Of a DNA stretch of 64,000 nt, positions 18,028-25,455 are shown one piece after another. Each line of letters begins with the position of its first letter. Positions within the stretch are counted from its first letter, which is position 1. The stretch spans positions 2,015,501-2,079,500 of the forward strand of contig NZ_CP106679.1 in assembly GCF_025502585.1 (NCBI RefSeq), in the 5' to 3' direction. This stretch comes from Reichenbachiella agarivorans (GTDB taxonomy: Bacteria > Bacteroidota > Bacteroidia > Cytophagales > Cyclobacteriaceae). The position numbers and the translations under genes are program-made. Under the pieces are notes generated by a model, which was given only the letters and a program-made list of their open reading frames with translations, ran no database searches and was not told where the DNA came from.

Positions 18028-18062
18028 TCTAAAATCTAGAATCTAGTTTCTAATATCTAATC
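18028..18062 (+). repeat. Five-copy heptamer array abutting the thrC start
   Basis: Five consecutive 7-bp units of the form TCTARNN occupy 18028-18062, then AA and the thrC ATG at 18065. The geometry (five units, AA, ATG) is identical to the array before the aminotransferase gene at 11688. The preceding part of the thrB/thrC spacer (17935-18027) carries AAAGTTGAAAGT-type phrases and no ORF. Confidence 0.65.
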
Positions 18063-18064
18063 AA

Positions 18065-19360
18065 ATGAAGTACTACAGCACCAACAAACAAGTCCCAGAG
18101 GTAAGCTACGAAGAGGCGATTTTCAGAGGATTGCCTGATGACAATGGTTTGTACATGCCCACGACGATACCTACACTACCCGCCTCCTTTTTTGAGGAGA
18201 TTGAGGATATGAAATTGCATGATATCGCGTATGAGGTAGCGAGTAGATTCATCGGAGACGAGATTCCTGAGCGTGATTTGCGCAAGTTGGTCTCGGATAC
18301 TTTGAACTTTGACTTGCCGATCGTGGAGGTGGAGCAGAATGTCTATTCGCTGGAACTGTACCATGGACCGACCTGTGCGTTCAAGGACGTAGGAGCTAGA
18401 TTTCTTGCCAGATGCCTGAGCTACTTCTCTGCCCAGAGTGACAAGAAGTCAACCATCCTCGTGGCGACTTCTGGTGATACGGGTGCAGCAGTTGGGAGTG
18501 GGTTTCTCGGTGTGAAGAACATCAACGTGATCATTCTCTACCCCAAAGGAAAGATCTCCAAAATACAAGAGCAGCAGCTCACCACGCTAGGAGACAACAT
18601 CCAGGCACTGGAAGTACGTGGGGCTTTTGACGACTGTCAAAAAATGGTCAAGGATGCTTTCCTGAACTTGGAACTCAAAGCAAAATACAACCTGACCTCA
18701 GCCAACTCCATCAACATGGCGAGGCTGATTCCACAGTCCTTTTATTACTTCTGGGCATATGCGATGCTCAAGGACCTAGGTGACTTGGTCGTGTCTGTGC
18801 CTAGCGGCAACTTTGGCAACCTGACTGCAGGTCTGCTGGCGCAAAAGATGGGCTTGCCGATCAAGCAATTCATCGCCTCGACCAATGCCAACGATGTAGT
18901 ACCGACCTATTTGAAGACGGGAGTGTTTACGCCCAAGCCATCGACAGCCACCATCTCCAATGCCATGGATGTGGGCAACCCGAGCAATTTTTACCGCATG
19001 AAAGAAGTCTTTGGTTCGTCGTGGGAAGACATGAAAGTAGGCGTGATAGGTTATGCCTACGACGATGCACAAACTGCAGAGACAGTCAGACAAGTCTATC
19101 AGGCTACAGAATACCTACTTGATCCACACGGTGCGGTAGGGTACTTGGGACTGAAAGAATACATGAAGGAGCACCCCAAATCAGTCGGGGTATTCTTGGA
19201 GACGGCACACCCAGCCAAGTTTGGCGATGTGGTGGAGCCGATCATCAAGCAGCCTATAGAGATGCCAGAGCGATTGGCAGAGTACGCCAAACGTACCAAA
19301 GTAGCCACAGAGGTAGACACCACCCAAGAGGAATTGATCAAGGTCTTGGAGAAGATGTGA
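18065..19360 (+). CDS. thrC: Threonine synthase
   Basis: The 431-residue PLP enzyme has its Schiff-base lysine at Lys107 (GPTCAFKDVGARF) and the phosphate-binding SGNFGNLTAG loop. It converts O-phosphohomoserine to threonine, the last step of the thrABC pathway and the source of substrate for the upstream ilvA. The N-terminal YYSTNKQVPEVSYEEAIFRGLPDDNGLYMP segment is typical of the class without S-adenosylmethionine activation. The gene ends the amino-acid cluster and is followed within 5 bp by a 15-bp perfect stem-loop. The start codon is fixed by the conserved N-terminus and lies directly after a heptamer array. Confidence 0.95.
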   Translation: MKYYSTNKQVPEVSYEEAIFRGLPDDNGLYMPTTIPTLPASFFEEIEDMKLHDIAYEVASRFIGDEIPERDLRKLVSDTLNFDLPIVEVEQNVYSLELYHGPTCAFKDVGARFLARCLSYFSAQSDKKSTILVATSGDTGAAVGSGFLGVKNINVIILYPKGKISKIQEQQLTTLGDNIQALEVRGAFDDCQKMVKDAFLNLELKAKYNLTSANSINMARLIPQSFYYFWAYAMLKDLGDLVVSVPSGNFGNLTAGLLAQKMGLPIKQFIASTNANDVVPTYLKTGVFTPKPSTATISNAMDVGNPSNFYRMKEVFGSSWEDMKVGVIGYAYDDAQTAETVRQVYQATEYLLDPHGAVGYLGLKEYMKEHPKSVGVFLETAHPAKFGDVVEPIIKQPIEMPERLAEYAKRTKVATEVDTTQEELIKVLEKM

Positions 19361-19364
19361 TACT

Positions 19365-19397
19365 AAACCTATAAGGTTTCAAAAACCTTATAGGTTT
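19365..19397 (+). terminator. 15-bp perfect stem-loop after thrC
   Basis: AAACCTATAAGGTTT (19365-19379) pairs perfectly with 19383-19397 across a CAA loop. It begins five bases after the thrC stop, so it may end the cluster's transcript, though only three T close the stem. From memory, CCTATAAGGTTT-type palindromes are repeated between genes of several Bacteroidota, so it could also be a dispersed repeat. The rest of the spacer to 19773 has two GTTGCGCAA copies (about 19429 and 19452) and no recognisable gene. Confidence 0.5.
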
Positions 19398-19773
19398 GAT
19401 ACAGATCAATCATTAGCTCTTCTCTGATGTTGCGCAAGGTTCAAGTTCATGTTGCGCAACCCTAAACCTGAACTTTAATTTCTTCCGCAAAGCGTCCTGA
19501 AATATGAAAAGGTAGAGTCTTGGATCAGCTTCTTAGATTTGGGAGTTATTCATATAGTTTTTGATTTTCGAGATCGTGATGTTTGCTGCTGTCAGGTGAA
19601 AGAGGTATTCTTGGTTTGCGGGATAAAAGGAAAGAGGGAAATGATCTGCATGTCGAGAGAATGCCGCAGCGGACACTTCGACTATGGCACTAAGCGAATT
19701 CAATAAATGGCTTGGAGCAACTCACCTCTACTCAATTCCGTTTGAAACCTTCAAAACAAAAATTATCGTGATC

Positions 19774-20259
19774 ATGATCAAATCCCTATTTGTAGTTGTA
19801 TTAGTTAGCATCTCCTTGAATACCGACCTCCCAGAGCTCAATCAGAAGGTCGTCGAATATGTAGACAGTGTGATGGGGACGAAGGTCGACCGTGGCGAAT
19901 GCTGGGATTTGGCAGCAGGAGCTTTGAAGTATTCTGGGGCGTACTTTGACCGCAGCTCGTTGAAGACAATCAGCATCTATGGTCGCTTGTTGAATCCCAA
20001 GAAAGAAGAAGTGCTTCCAGGAGACCTGATCCAGTTCGAAAATGTCGAGCTCAACTGGAAGGATGGCAATATGACTTACAAAGCAACCATGGCACAGCAC
20101 ACCGCCATTGTTTACAAAGTCAATGAGGCCATGAACTACGAAATCGCCCACCAAAATACGGGCGAATGGGGTAAAATAGTAGGCGTCAGTAATTTTCGTC
20201 TCGACCAAGTCACCAAAGGCAAAGTCATGATCTACCGACCTATCAAGGAAAAGGGTTGA
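19774..20259 (+). CDS. Secreted NlpC/P60- or CHAP-like cysteine peptidase homologue
   Basis: I start at ATG 19774, which gives a 161-residue protein with a short hydrophobic leader (MIKSLFVVVLVSISLNT); the longer frame from 19684 would bury it. The candidate catalytic pair is Cys43 (RGECWDLA) and His109 (AQHTAIVY), followed by AHQNTG with His126. That is the Cys-His order of CHAP/NlpC-P60 amidase folds, which cleave peptidoglycan peptides or act on small amide substrates. Family membership is inferred from motif order, not firmly recognised. The last 160 bp recur at 25117-25276 beyond the ABC genes. Confidence 0.6.
   Translation: MIKSLFVVVLVSISLNTDLPELNQKVVEYVDSVMGTKVDRGECWDLAAGALKYSGAYFDRSSLKTISIYGRLLNPKKEEVLPGDLIQFENVELNWKDGNMTYKATMAQHTAIVYKVNEAMNYEIAHQNTGEWGKIVGVSNFRLDQVTKGKVMIYRPIKEKG
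20100..20259 (+). repeat. Direct repeat, left copy (3' end of the peptidase-like gene)
   Basis: This segment matches 25117-25276 in the same orientation with about six mismatches in 160 bp. Five are synonymous (ATC/ATA, GGC/GGT, AAT/AAC, GAA/GAG, GGT/GGC) and one changes Ala to Thr. Similarity stops just upstream of CACCGCCATTG and at the stop codon. Confidence 0.85.
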
Positions 20260-20474
20260 GCCTGAATTGAATAATTCAGGGGTTAATAGTTAATTGATAC
20301 AAGTTTATTAGGTTTGAAATCAATAGGTTATGCTATATCAGTGGCCGTTATCAAGAAAACCATTTTGGTTGGAGCAGAATCCAACCATTTTTACACAAAT
20401 AATAGCCCTAATAATTTATTAACCTATTTTTATTAACTCCTGTACTTGCTAATGCAAGTTGAAAGAACAAAGAA

Positions 20475-20506
20475 AAAGCCTCCGTCATTATCTGAACGGA
20501 GGCTTT
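20475..20506 (-). terminator. Terminator of the ABC/M1 transcript (minus strand)
   Basis: AAAGCCTCCGT (20475-20485) and ACGGAGGCTTT (20496-20506) form a perfect 11-bp stem with a 10-nt loop. On the minus strand it is followed by a T-rich tail, 23 bases past the end of the permease-peptidase gene. The plus-strand side also has a T-run (GATTTTTT), so it may work in both directions. Confidence 0.8.
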
Positions 20507-20528
20507 GATTTTTTAGCGGTACGAGTGA

Positions 20529-23500
20529 TTATTGCTCAGATAGCGTTTTGATGTTGTCCTTGTACACTCTGTCGATCAATAAATGCCTTGGGTCGATGGC
20601 TGCTTTGGCAGGGAGTGAGTCCAAGTCAAAAGAGAAGTTTATCGATGCTTGATCAAACTTCATTCTCTTTTCGAAGTATAGATTTTCTTCGTCGCTATCC
20701 ATAAAGAAACCTATGTCAATCCAATCATTGATGGCGACATTGGATTCTACACCGATGGAGTCGGCCTTGAGTTTCTCAGACTCTACGAGCAGATTCACTC
20801 TATACTTTCCATTGTCTAACGTCTCATAAGTTGCTTCTTTGAGACGGTTGTCATAGAGGGTAATCTCTTTGAACCAATCATCGATCAAATAATGCAACGA
20901 ATCGGGGACTTCTGGCTCTAGGTAACTGAGGAAATCCAAAGAAGTAGGGTAGGGTGCTTGATAGCGATAGGCTTCTAGGAAGTTTTTCATGGCACGGTTC
21001 ACTTTCTCTTCTCCAATATAGTCTTGCAGCGCATACAAGATCACACTGCCCTTGCCATAGTGGATGTACATCTGATTTTCCACTTTGTAGAGAGGCATTT
21101 CTTTGACCAACTCTTGACTTCTACCTCTTAAGTAGCGGTCATGGTCATATTTCAAGAATTCTCTCATCTTCATGGGAGTCTTGCTGATGGTTTTCATAGT
21201 CATGAGAGAAGAGTATTCAGAAAAACTTTCACTCATCATAGTGGCACCTTGCATGTTGGCACCTACCACTTGGTGTGCCCACCACTGGTGCGCCATCTCG
21301 TGCGCAATGACTGCATCGACGACATTGTTTTCGTTTTCATCTTCCAAATTGATGATAAAACCAAAGGCTTCTGAGTAGGGCATAGAACCAGGGAATGCTT
21401 GGGCAAACGTAGCGTAACGAGGGAACTCAATAATTCGACATTGCTTATGGTAATAAGGGCCGAAATTTTCGATGTAATACCCAAGAGACCGCTCGATTGC
21501 ATCCAGCATGATAGGGACATTGATCTCATGTTTTTTATCATAATACACTTCCAGACTTATACCATTCCACTGTCTTGTGGCTACTTCAAATTCGGCAGAG
21601 ATGAAAGAGTAGAAATTTTGTGAAGTATGATCCACTTTGTAGTGATAGTAGTTCCTATCATTTTCTGTCCATTGTTTGATGAGTGATCCCGGAGCAATAG
21701 CCGTTTGATCCATTACGGTAGAAATGATCGTTTCGGATGGAATGTAATCAGAAGTGCCATTGCTCAAATAGTTGATTTTGCAAGCGTCATCACAATCGGC
21801 CTGTAACTCTGGCATCCTATCTTTGGGCTCTAGACCATACTTTTTCCTAGTATTTTTATCACTCAACTCTACCGATGATTGATAGCCAAAAGCCGGTAGG
21901 AAGTCAAAGTTGTTTAGGAATGTCCCATTTTTGACGACTTTGCTGTTTTCTCTTTTATTGGAAAACCCTTGGCTTATGAATTTTGCCTCCACCTCTATGT
22001 TCATAGTGTCTCCTTGAGGAAGTGGTTGGTCTAAAACGTAAATCAAGTAGCCATAATCCTTGTCTTCAAATGCCAGCGTAGAGTTGGGTATCTCAAAGCT
22101 AGTATCCCAGTCTTCTCCCACATTGAAATGGATAGAGTCCAACGCACTGCTATGTTCATTGATAATCTGCACCTTTACCTTGGTATAGACGTCTCTTTCA
22201 TGTGGGAAAATATCTACGAAATATTGAATATTGATGATTTTAGGATGATCTACATGTTCATACTTCTTGTACAGTTTTTCATAGTTTGCCTGAGACTCCT
22301 CTTGCTCGTCGGAAGTACGGTAATGGTTGAGGACTTGAGTATTGTAATACACGAATCCTGCAACGCTTGCCCAGACAACGAAGGATGTCACAATTAGGAG
22401 TTTATAACTTTTTGATAGCAGAGACAGAGCTGCAAGGATTCGCTCTTTCAATGAACCTACCACTCCTCTCGTCCATATAGCACCAGCAATCAGCAAGCAA
22501 AAGAAGGAAAAGAGTAACCAATAGAAGTTGAGCCAAAATGAACCCAATAACTCTGGACCAAAACGGTTCATATCAGAATAGGTAAGACTCGGAGAATCTC
22601 CTATGAGCATCATGGTGCTTTCTACGTCGAAGATGAGTAAAATCAACTCCCATGCAAATATGAAAAGGATAGAGACAAAATACCCGATGTATTTGTGATT
22701 GATGATGACCTGTATGCTAATCAGTACACCAGTCCAGATGACGTAGTAGGGCAAGTTCTTATATAAGAAAGACAAAAAGTATACATCCAATTCCAGAATA
22801 GTGTAGCCTTTGGCCAATTGAGCGATGATACCGGTTAGCACCAAAGCAAAATGTAAAATGCAAGTAATGGCAATCAGTGATAGTGCTTTGGCAGACAAGG
22901 ATATCAGTGAGGTGTGAGGAGTCGCATCGATCACTTCATTGATTTTGCTCTCACGATCTCTCCAGATCAATTCTCCACTAAAAAACACCAAGATGATAAT
23001 GATGAATAGGAAAGAGACATTGTCAATGAGGTCGATGATTTTGTAGGTTCTTGGGTAGGATTGAAGACCAAAGTATTCAAAGCCATTGACCAAATTGGAG
23101 ATCAAAAGTATCAAGCCAAATATGATGAGGATTTTGAAAGTCACACTTTTGGAGATGCTTAGGAAATTGGTATAGAAGAAGCTTCTGAATTGAACCCAGC
23201 TAGTACCAGTAGTATAAGAGGGGTGAAGAATAGGTTCTGTGAAAGCGATGGACTCCTTCTTGTTGACGGACTTTTCTTTTTTGACTCTTTTATTTTTTTC
23301 TTTGAAAGAAAAAGTAAAATAGGTCGTGATCAAGATTATGACACCAGCACCTACCCATATCAGTCTGTTCCATAGCAGTAGTCCATCAAAGCCAGGATTT
23401 AATGTATTTTTTTCGATTGGCGTATAGTATTTAGAATAGAATCTATAGGCATTGAGTCCAAATACATCTACCAAGGCGGCTAGAGTTTCATTGTCCAGAT

Positions 23501-24104
23501 CGGACAGCAACGAACCAGAAATGATGTAGCCCATCATGATGATGATAGAGCCAATGAAGGAAATAACAGTGCTTTTCCATTTGTTAGCCAGTGTAAAAAT
23601 GATCGTGCCAGTAAAAAACATATTAGGAAGAATGAACAACAGGTAATTGTTGATAAAAGTACTAAGATGCAGTTCACCATATCTCTCCGCTTCGATCCAC
23701 CCAAAAGCGGGTCCTAAAATAGTACCTAGGACAGTTCCCAAAAAGATACCCATCAGAGGGATAGTAGATAAAAATAGTGCTCCAAAAAACCTCCCAAAGA
23801 AATATCCAGCTTTGCTGATAGGAGTACTAAATAGGATTTCATGAAAATCATTGTTATGATCCCTAAGTGCGGCATTGTTGTAGAATGCTGTAGCTACTAG
23901 TAGGCCAAATATGGACATGATAATAGTCCATGTAGTGACGATATGGGGAGCGTTTTTGTATATGTTTCCCACTGATCCACCAATTTGTACGTTTTCACTA
24001 GAAGCAGCACCAAAAACCATTAAAGCAAACAAGCCCAGAAAAATATAAACCATGGGTTGTTTGAGCGAGTATTTCAACTCGGAAAAAAAGAAAGTCTTAA
24101 ACAT
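20529..24104 (-). CDS. ABC-2 type permease fused to M1-family metallopeptidase
   Basis: The 1191-residue protein starts at ATG 24104 (an upstream TTG adds two residues). The first half contains about a dozen hydrophobic helices in two ABC-2-like sets, beginning FFFSELKYSLKQPMVYIFLGLF. The second half is an extracytoplasmic gluzincin domain with HEMAHQWW (His935, Glu936, His939) and the third zinc ligand in MSESFSEYSS (Glu959). The spacing from the second His is one residue longer than in classical M1 enzymes. The usual GAMEN exopeptidase motif is replaced by PGSMPYSEAFG. Such permease/M1 fusions are known in Bacteroidota; their substrate is unknown. The ATPase gene lies 12 bp upstream on the same strand. 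Confidence 0.88.
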   Translation of the reverse strand: MFKTFFFSELKYSLKQPMVYIFLGLFALMVFGAASSENVQIGGSVGNIYKNAPHIVTTWTIIMSIFGLLVATAFYNNAALRDHNNDFHEILFSTPISKAGYFFGRFFGALFLSTIPLMGIFLGTVLGTILGPAFGWIEAERYGELHLSTFINNYLLFILPNMFFTGTIIFTLANKWKSTVISFIGSIIIMMGYIISGSLLSDLDNETLAALVDVFGLNAYRFYSKYYTPIEKNTLNPGFDGLLLWNRLIWVGAGVIILITTYFTFSFKEKNKRVKKEKSVNKKESIAFTEPILHPSYTTGTSWVQFRSFFYTNFLSISKSVTFKILIIFGLILLISNLVNGFEYFGLQSYPRTYKIIDLIDNVSFLFIIIILVFFSGELIWRDRESKINEVIDATPHTSLISLSAKALSLIAITCILHFALVLTGIIAQLAKGYTILELDVYFLSFLYKNLPYYVIWTGVLISIQVIINHKYIGYFVSILFIFAWELILLIFDVESTMMLIGDSPSLTYSDMNRFGPELLGSFWLNFYWLLFSFFCLLIAGAIWTRGVVGSLKERILAALSLLSKSYKLLIVTSFVVWASVAGFVYYNTQVLNHYRTSDEQEESQANYEKLYKKYEHVDHPKIINIQYFVDIFPHERDVYTKVKVQIINEHSSALDSIHFNVGEDWDTSFEIPNSTLAFEDKDYGYLIYVLDQPLPQGDTMNIEVEAKFISQGFSNKRENSKVVKNGTFLNNFDFLPAFGYQSSVELSDKNTRKKYGLEPKDRMPELQADCDDACKINYLSNGTSDYIPSETIISTVMDQTAIAPGSLIKQWTENDRNYYHYKVDHTSQNFYSFISAEFEVATRQWNGISLEVYYDKKHEINVPIMLDAIERSLGYYIENFGPYYHKQCRIIEFPRYATFAQAFPGSMPYSEAFGFIINLEDENENNVVDAVIAHEMAHQWWAHQVVGANMQGATMMSESFSEYSSLMTMKTISKTPMKMREFLKYDHDRYLRGRSQELVKEMPLYKVENQMYIHYGKGSVILYALQDYIGEEKVNRAMKNFLEAYRYQAPYPTSLDFLSYLEPEVPDSLHYLIDDWFKEITLYDNRLKEATYETLDNGKYRVNLLVESEKLKADSIGVESNVAINDWIDIGFFMDSDEENLYFEKRMKFDQASINFSFDLDSLPAKAAIDPRHLLIDRVYKDNIKTLSEQ

Positions 24105-24116
24105 GTTCAACCGGGC

Positions 24117-25001
24117 TTAAACTAATTGGTGAGAAGTATTGATTTTAGAGAAGAATACGTCTTCCAGATTAGGTGAAATCGCTTCGAAACCATCACCAGG
24201 ATTATTTTCACTCAACACATGAATGAGCGGTTGTCCACCCACCATTTTGTTAGAAATAATGGAATAGTCATTGGCATAGGAGGCAAGTTGCTCTCTACTC
24301 ACGATTTTTTGATAGACTCTGCCTTCTAAGGAATTGATGGCATTTTGAGGAGAACCTTGGTAGACGATCTGACCCAGATTCATGATAGCCATATTGGTGC
24401 ATAATTCGCGTACATCATCCACGATGTGCGTAGAGAGTATGACAATCACTTCATTGCCTAGGTCTGCCAACAAGTTGTAAAAACGATTTCTTTCTCCCGG
24501 ATCAAGACCAGCCGTAGGTTCATCTACGATGATCAATTTGGGATTTCCTATCAGGGCTTGAGCAATACCCACTCTTTGTTTCATTCCTCCTGAAAATCCT
24601 TTGACACTTTTGTTTCGCTTATCATACAGGTTGACTTTGTCTAGCAGGTATTTGACAAGTTCCTTTCGCTCTTTGGATTTAGTGATGCCTTTCAATATGG
24701 CCAAATGATCCAACAATTGTTCTGCAGTGATTCTGGGGTACACCCCAAACTCTTGTGGAAGATAACCTAAAATTTTTCTAGCCATTTCTGGATTTTGAAG
24801 TAGGTCAATATTATCTAGCGTCGCAGTGCCTTGATCAGCTTCTTGGAGGGTAGCAAGGGTTCGCATGAGTGAGGATTTACCTGCACCATTTGGACCTAAG
24901 AGGCCAAACATGCCATTTGTGATTTCAATATTAACATTGTCTAGTGCTTTTGCACCATTCGAGTAGGTTTTGGATAGGCCTTGTATAGTGAGTTTGTTCA
25001 T
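24117..25001 (-). CDS. ABC transporter ATP-binding protein
   Basis: A 294-residue ATPase with Walker A GPNGAGKSS (residues 36-44), a Q-loop LPQEFGVYP, signature FSGGMKQRVG and Walker B LIIVDEPTAGLDPGERNRF, followed by the H-loop (ILSTHIVDD). It belongs to the ABC-2/drug-export (CcmA-like) class and is presumably the partner of the permease-peptidase encoded 12 bp downstream. A C-terminal tail of about 70 residues follows the core, as in exporters of this class. Complete and standard in length. The two genes form an apparent two-gene operon ending at the hairpin at 20475. Confidence 0.92.
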   Translation of the reverse strand: MNKLTIQGLSKTYSNGAKALDNVNIEITNGMFGLLGPNGAGKSSLMRTLATLQEADQGTATLDNIDLLQNPEMARKILGYLPQEFGVYPRITAEQLLDHLAILKGITKSKERKELVKYLLDKVNLYDKRNKSVKGFSGGMKQRVGIAQALIGNPKLIIVDEPTAGLDPGERNRFYNLLADLGNEVIVILSTHIVDDVRELCTNMAIMNLGQIVYQGSPQNAINSLEGRVYQKIVSREQLASYANDYSIISNKMVGGQPLIHVLSENNPGDGFEAISPNLEDVFFSKINTSHQLV

Positions 25002-25116
25002 TTGATAAGTTTTTGAGATAGGTTGTAATTTGTATTAAAAGCTTACAAAAAAGTATGATTTTTTACTGAAGCTATAAAAAATAGGTGGCTGTGCAAAATA
25101 ATATTTTTAATATGGC

Positions 25117-25276
25117 CACCGCCATTGTTTACAAAGTCAATGAGACCATGAACTACGAAATAGCCCACCAAAATACGGGTGAATGGGGTAAAATAGTAGG
25201 CGTCAGTAACTTTCGTCTCGACCAAGTCACCAAAGGCAAAGTCATGATCTACCGACCTATCAAGGAGAAGGGCTGA
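25117..25276 (+). pseudogene. Truncated second copy of the peptidase-like gene (3' end only)
   Basis: The fragment encodes the last 52 residues of the 19774-20259 product (TAIVYKVNETMNYEIAHQNTG... to the stop codon). The preceding 115 bp bear no resemblance to the upstream part of that gene, and the Cys43 region is missing. An in-frame ATG at 25085 would give a 63-residue peptide, but without the catalytic Cys it is unlikely to be functional. The mostly synonymous differences suggest it came from a full-length paralogue that evolved under selection before truncation. Confidence 0.75.
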
Positions 25277-25455
25277 TAACCATGAATGATGGCCTATTGC
25301 TCTGATGCTCTAGTCGCCTTGAGGGACCCTCATCTTGTCACCCAGAAGCACAGTCCTTGTGAGGACTCGCAAGTAGCTTTGCAGCATCAGCACTGCCTAT
25401 CTGATGCTTCGAATCCAGAACATGATGGGGGGAGATTCGCTCTTTTAAACTTGTT
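25277..25455. other. Non-coding spacer with CTGATGC/GCATCAG phrases
   Basis: These 179 bp contain CTGATGC twice and GCATCAG once, plus AGTCCT...AGGACT, and are more GC-rich than nearby intergenic DNA. No ORF or terminator with a T-run is evident. It may be a decayed dispersed repeat, but I cannot identify one. The 115 bp before the fragment (25002-25116) presumably carry the ATPase promoter. Confidence 0.35.

Noticed and set aside
20100-25276. Composite transposon bounded by the 160-bp direct repeats
   Set aside because: The repeats are gene fragments without transposase, terminal inverted repeats or visible target-site duplication; recombination or duplication explains them better.
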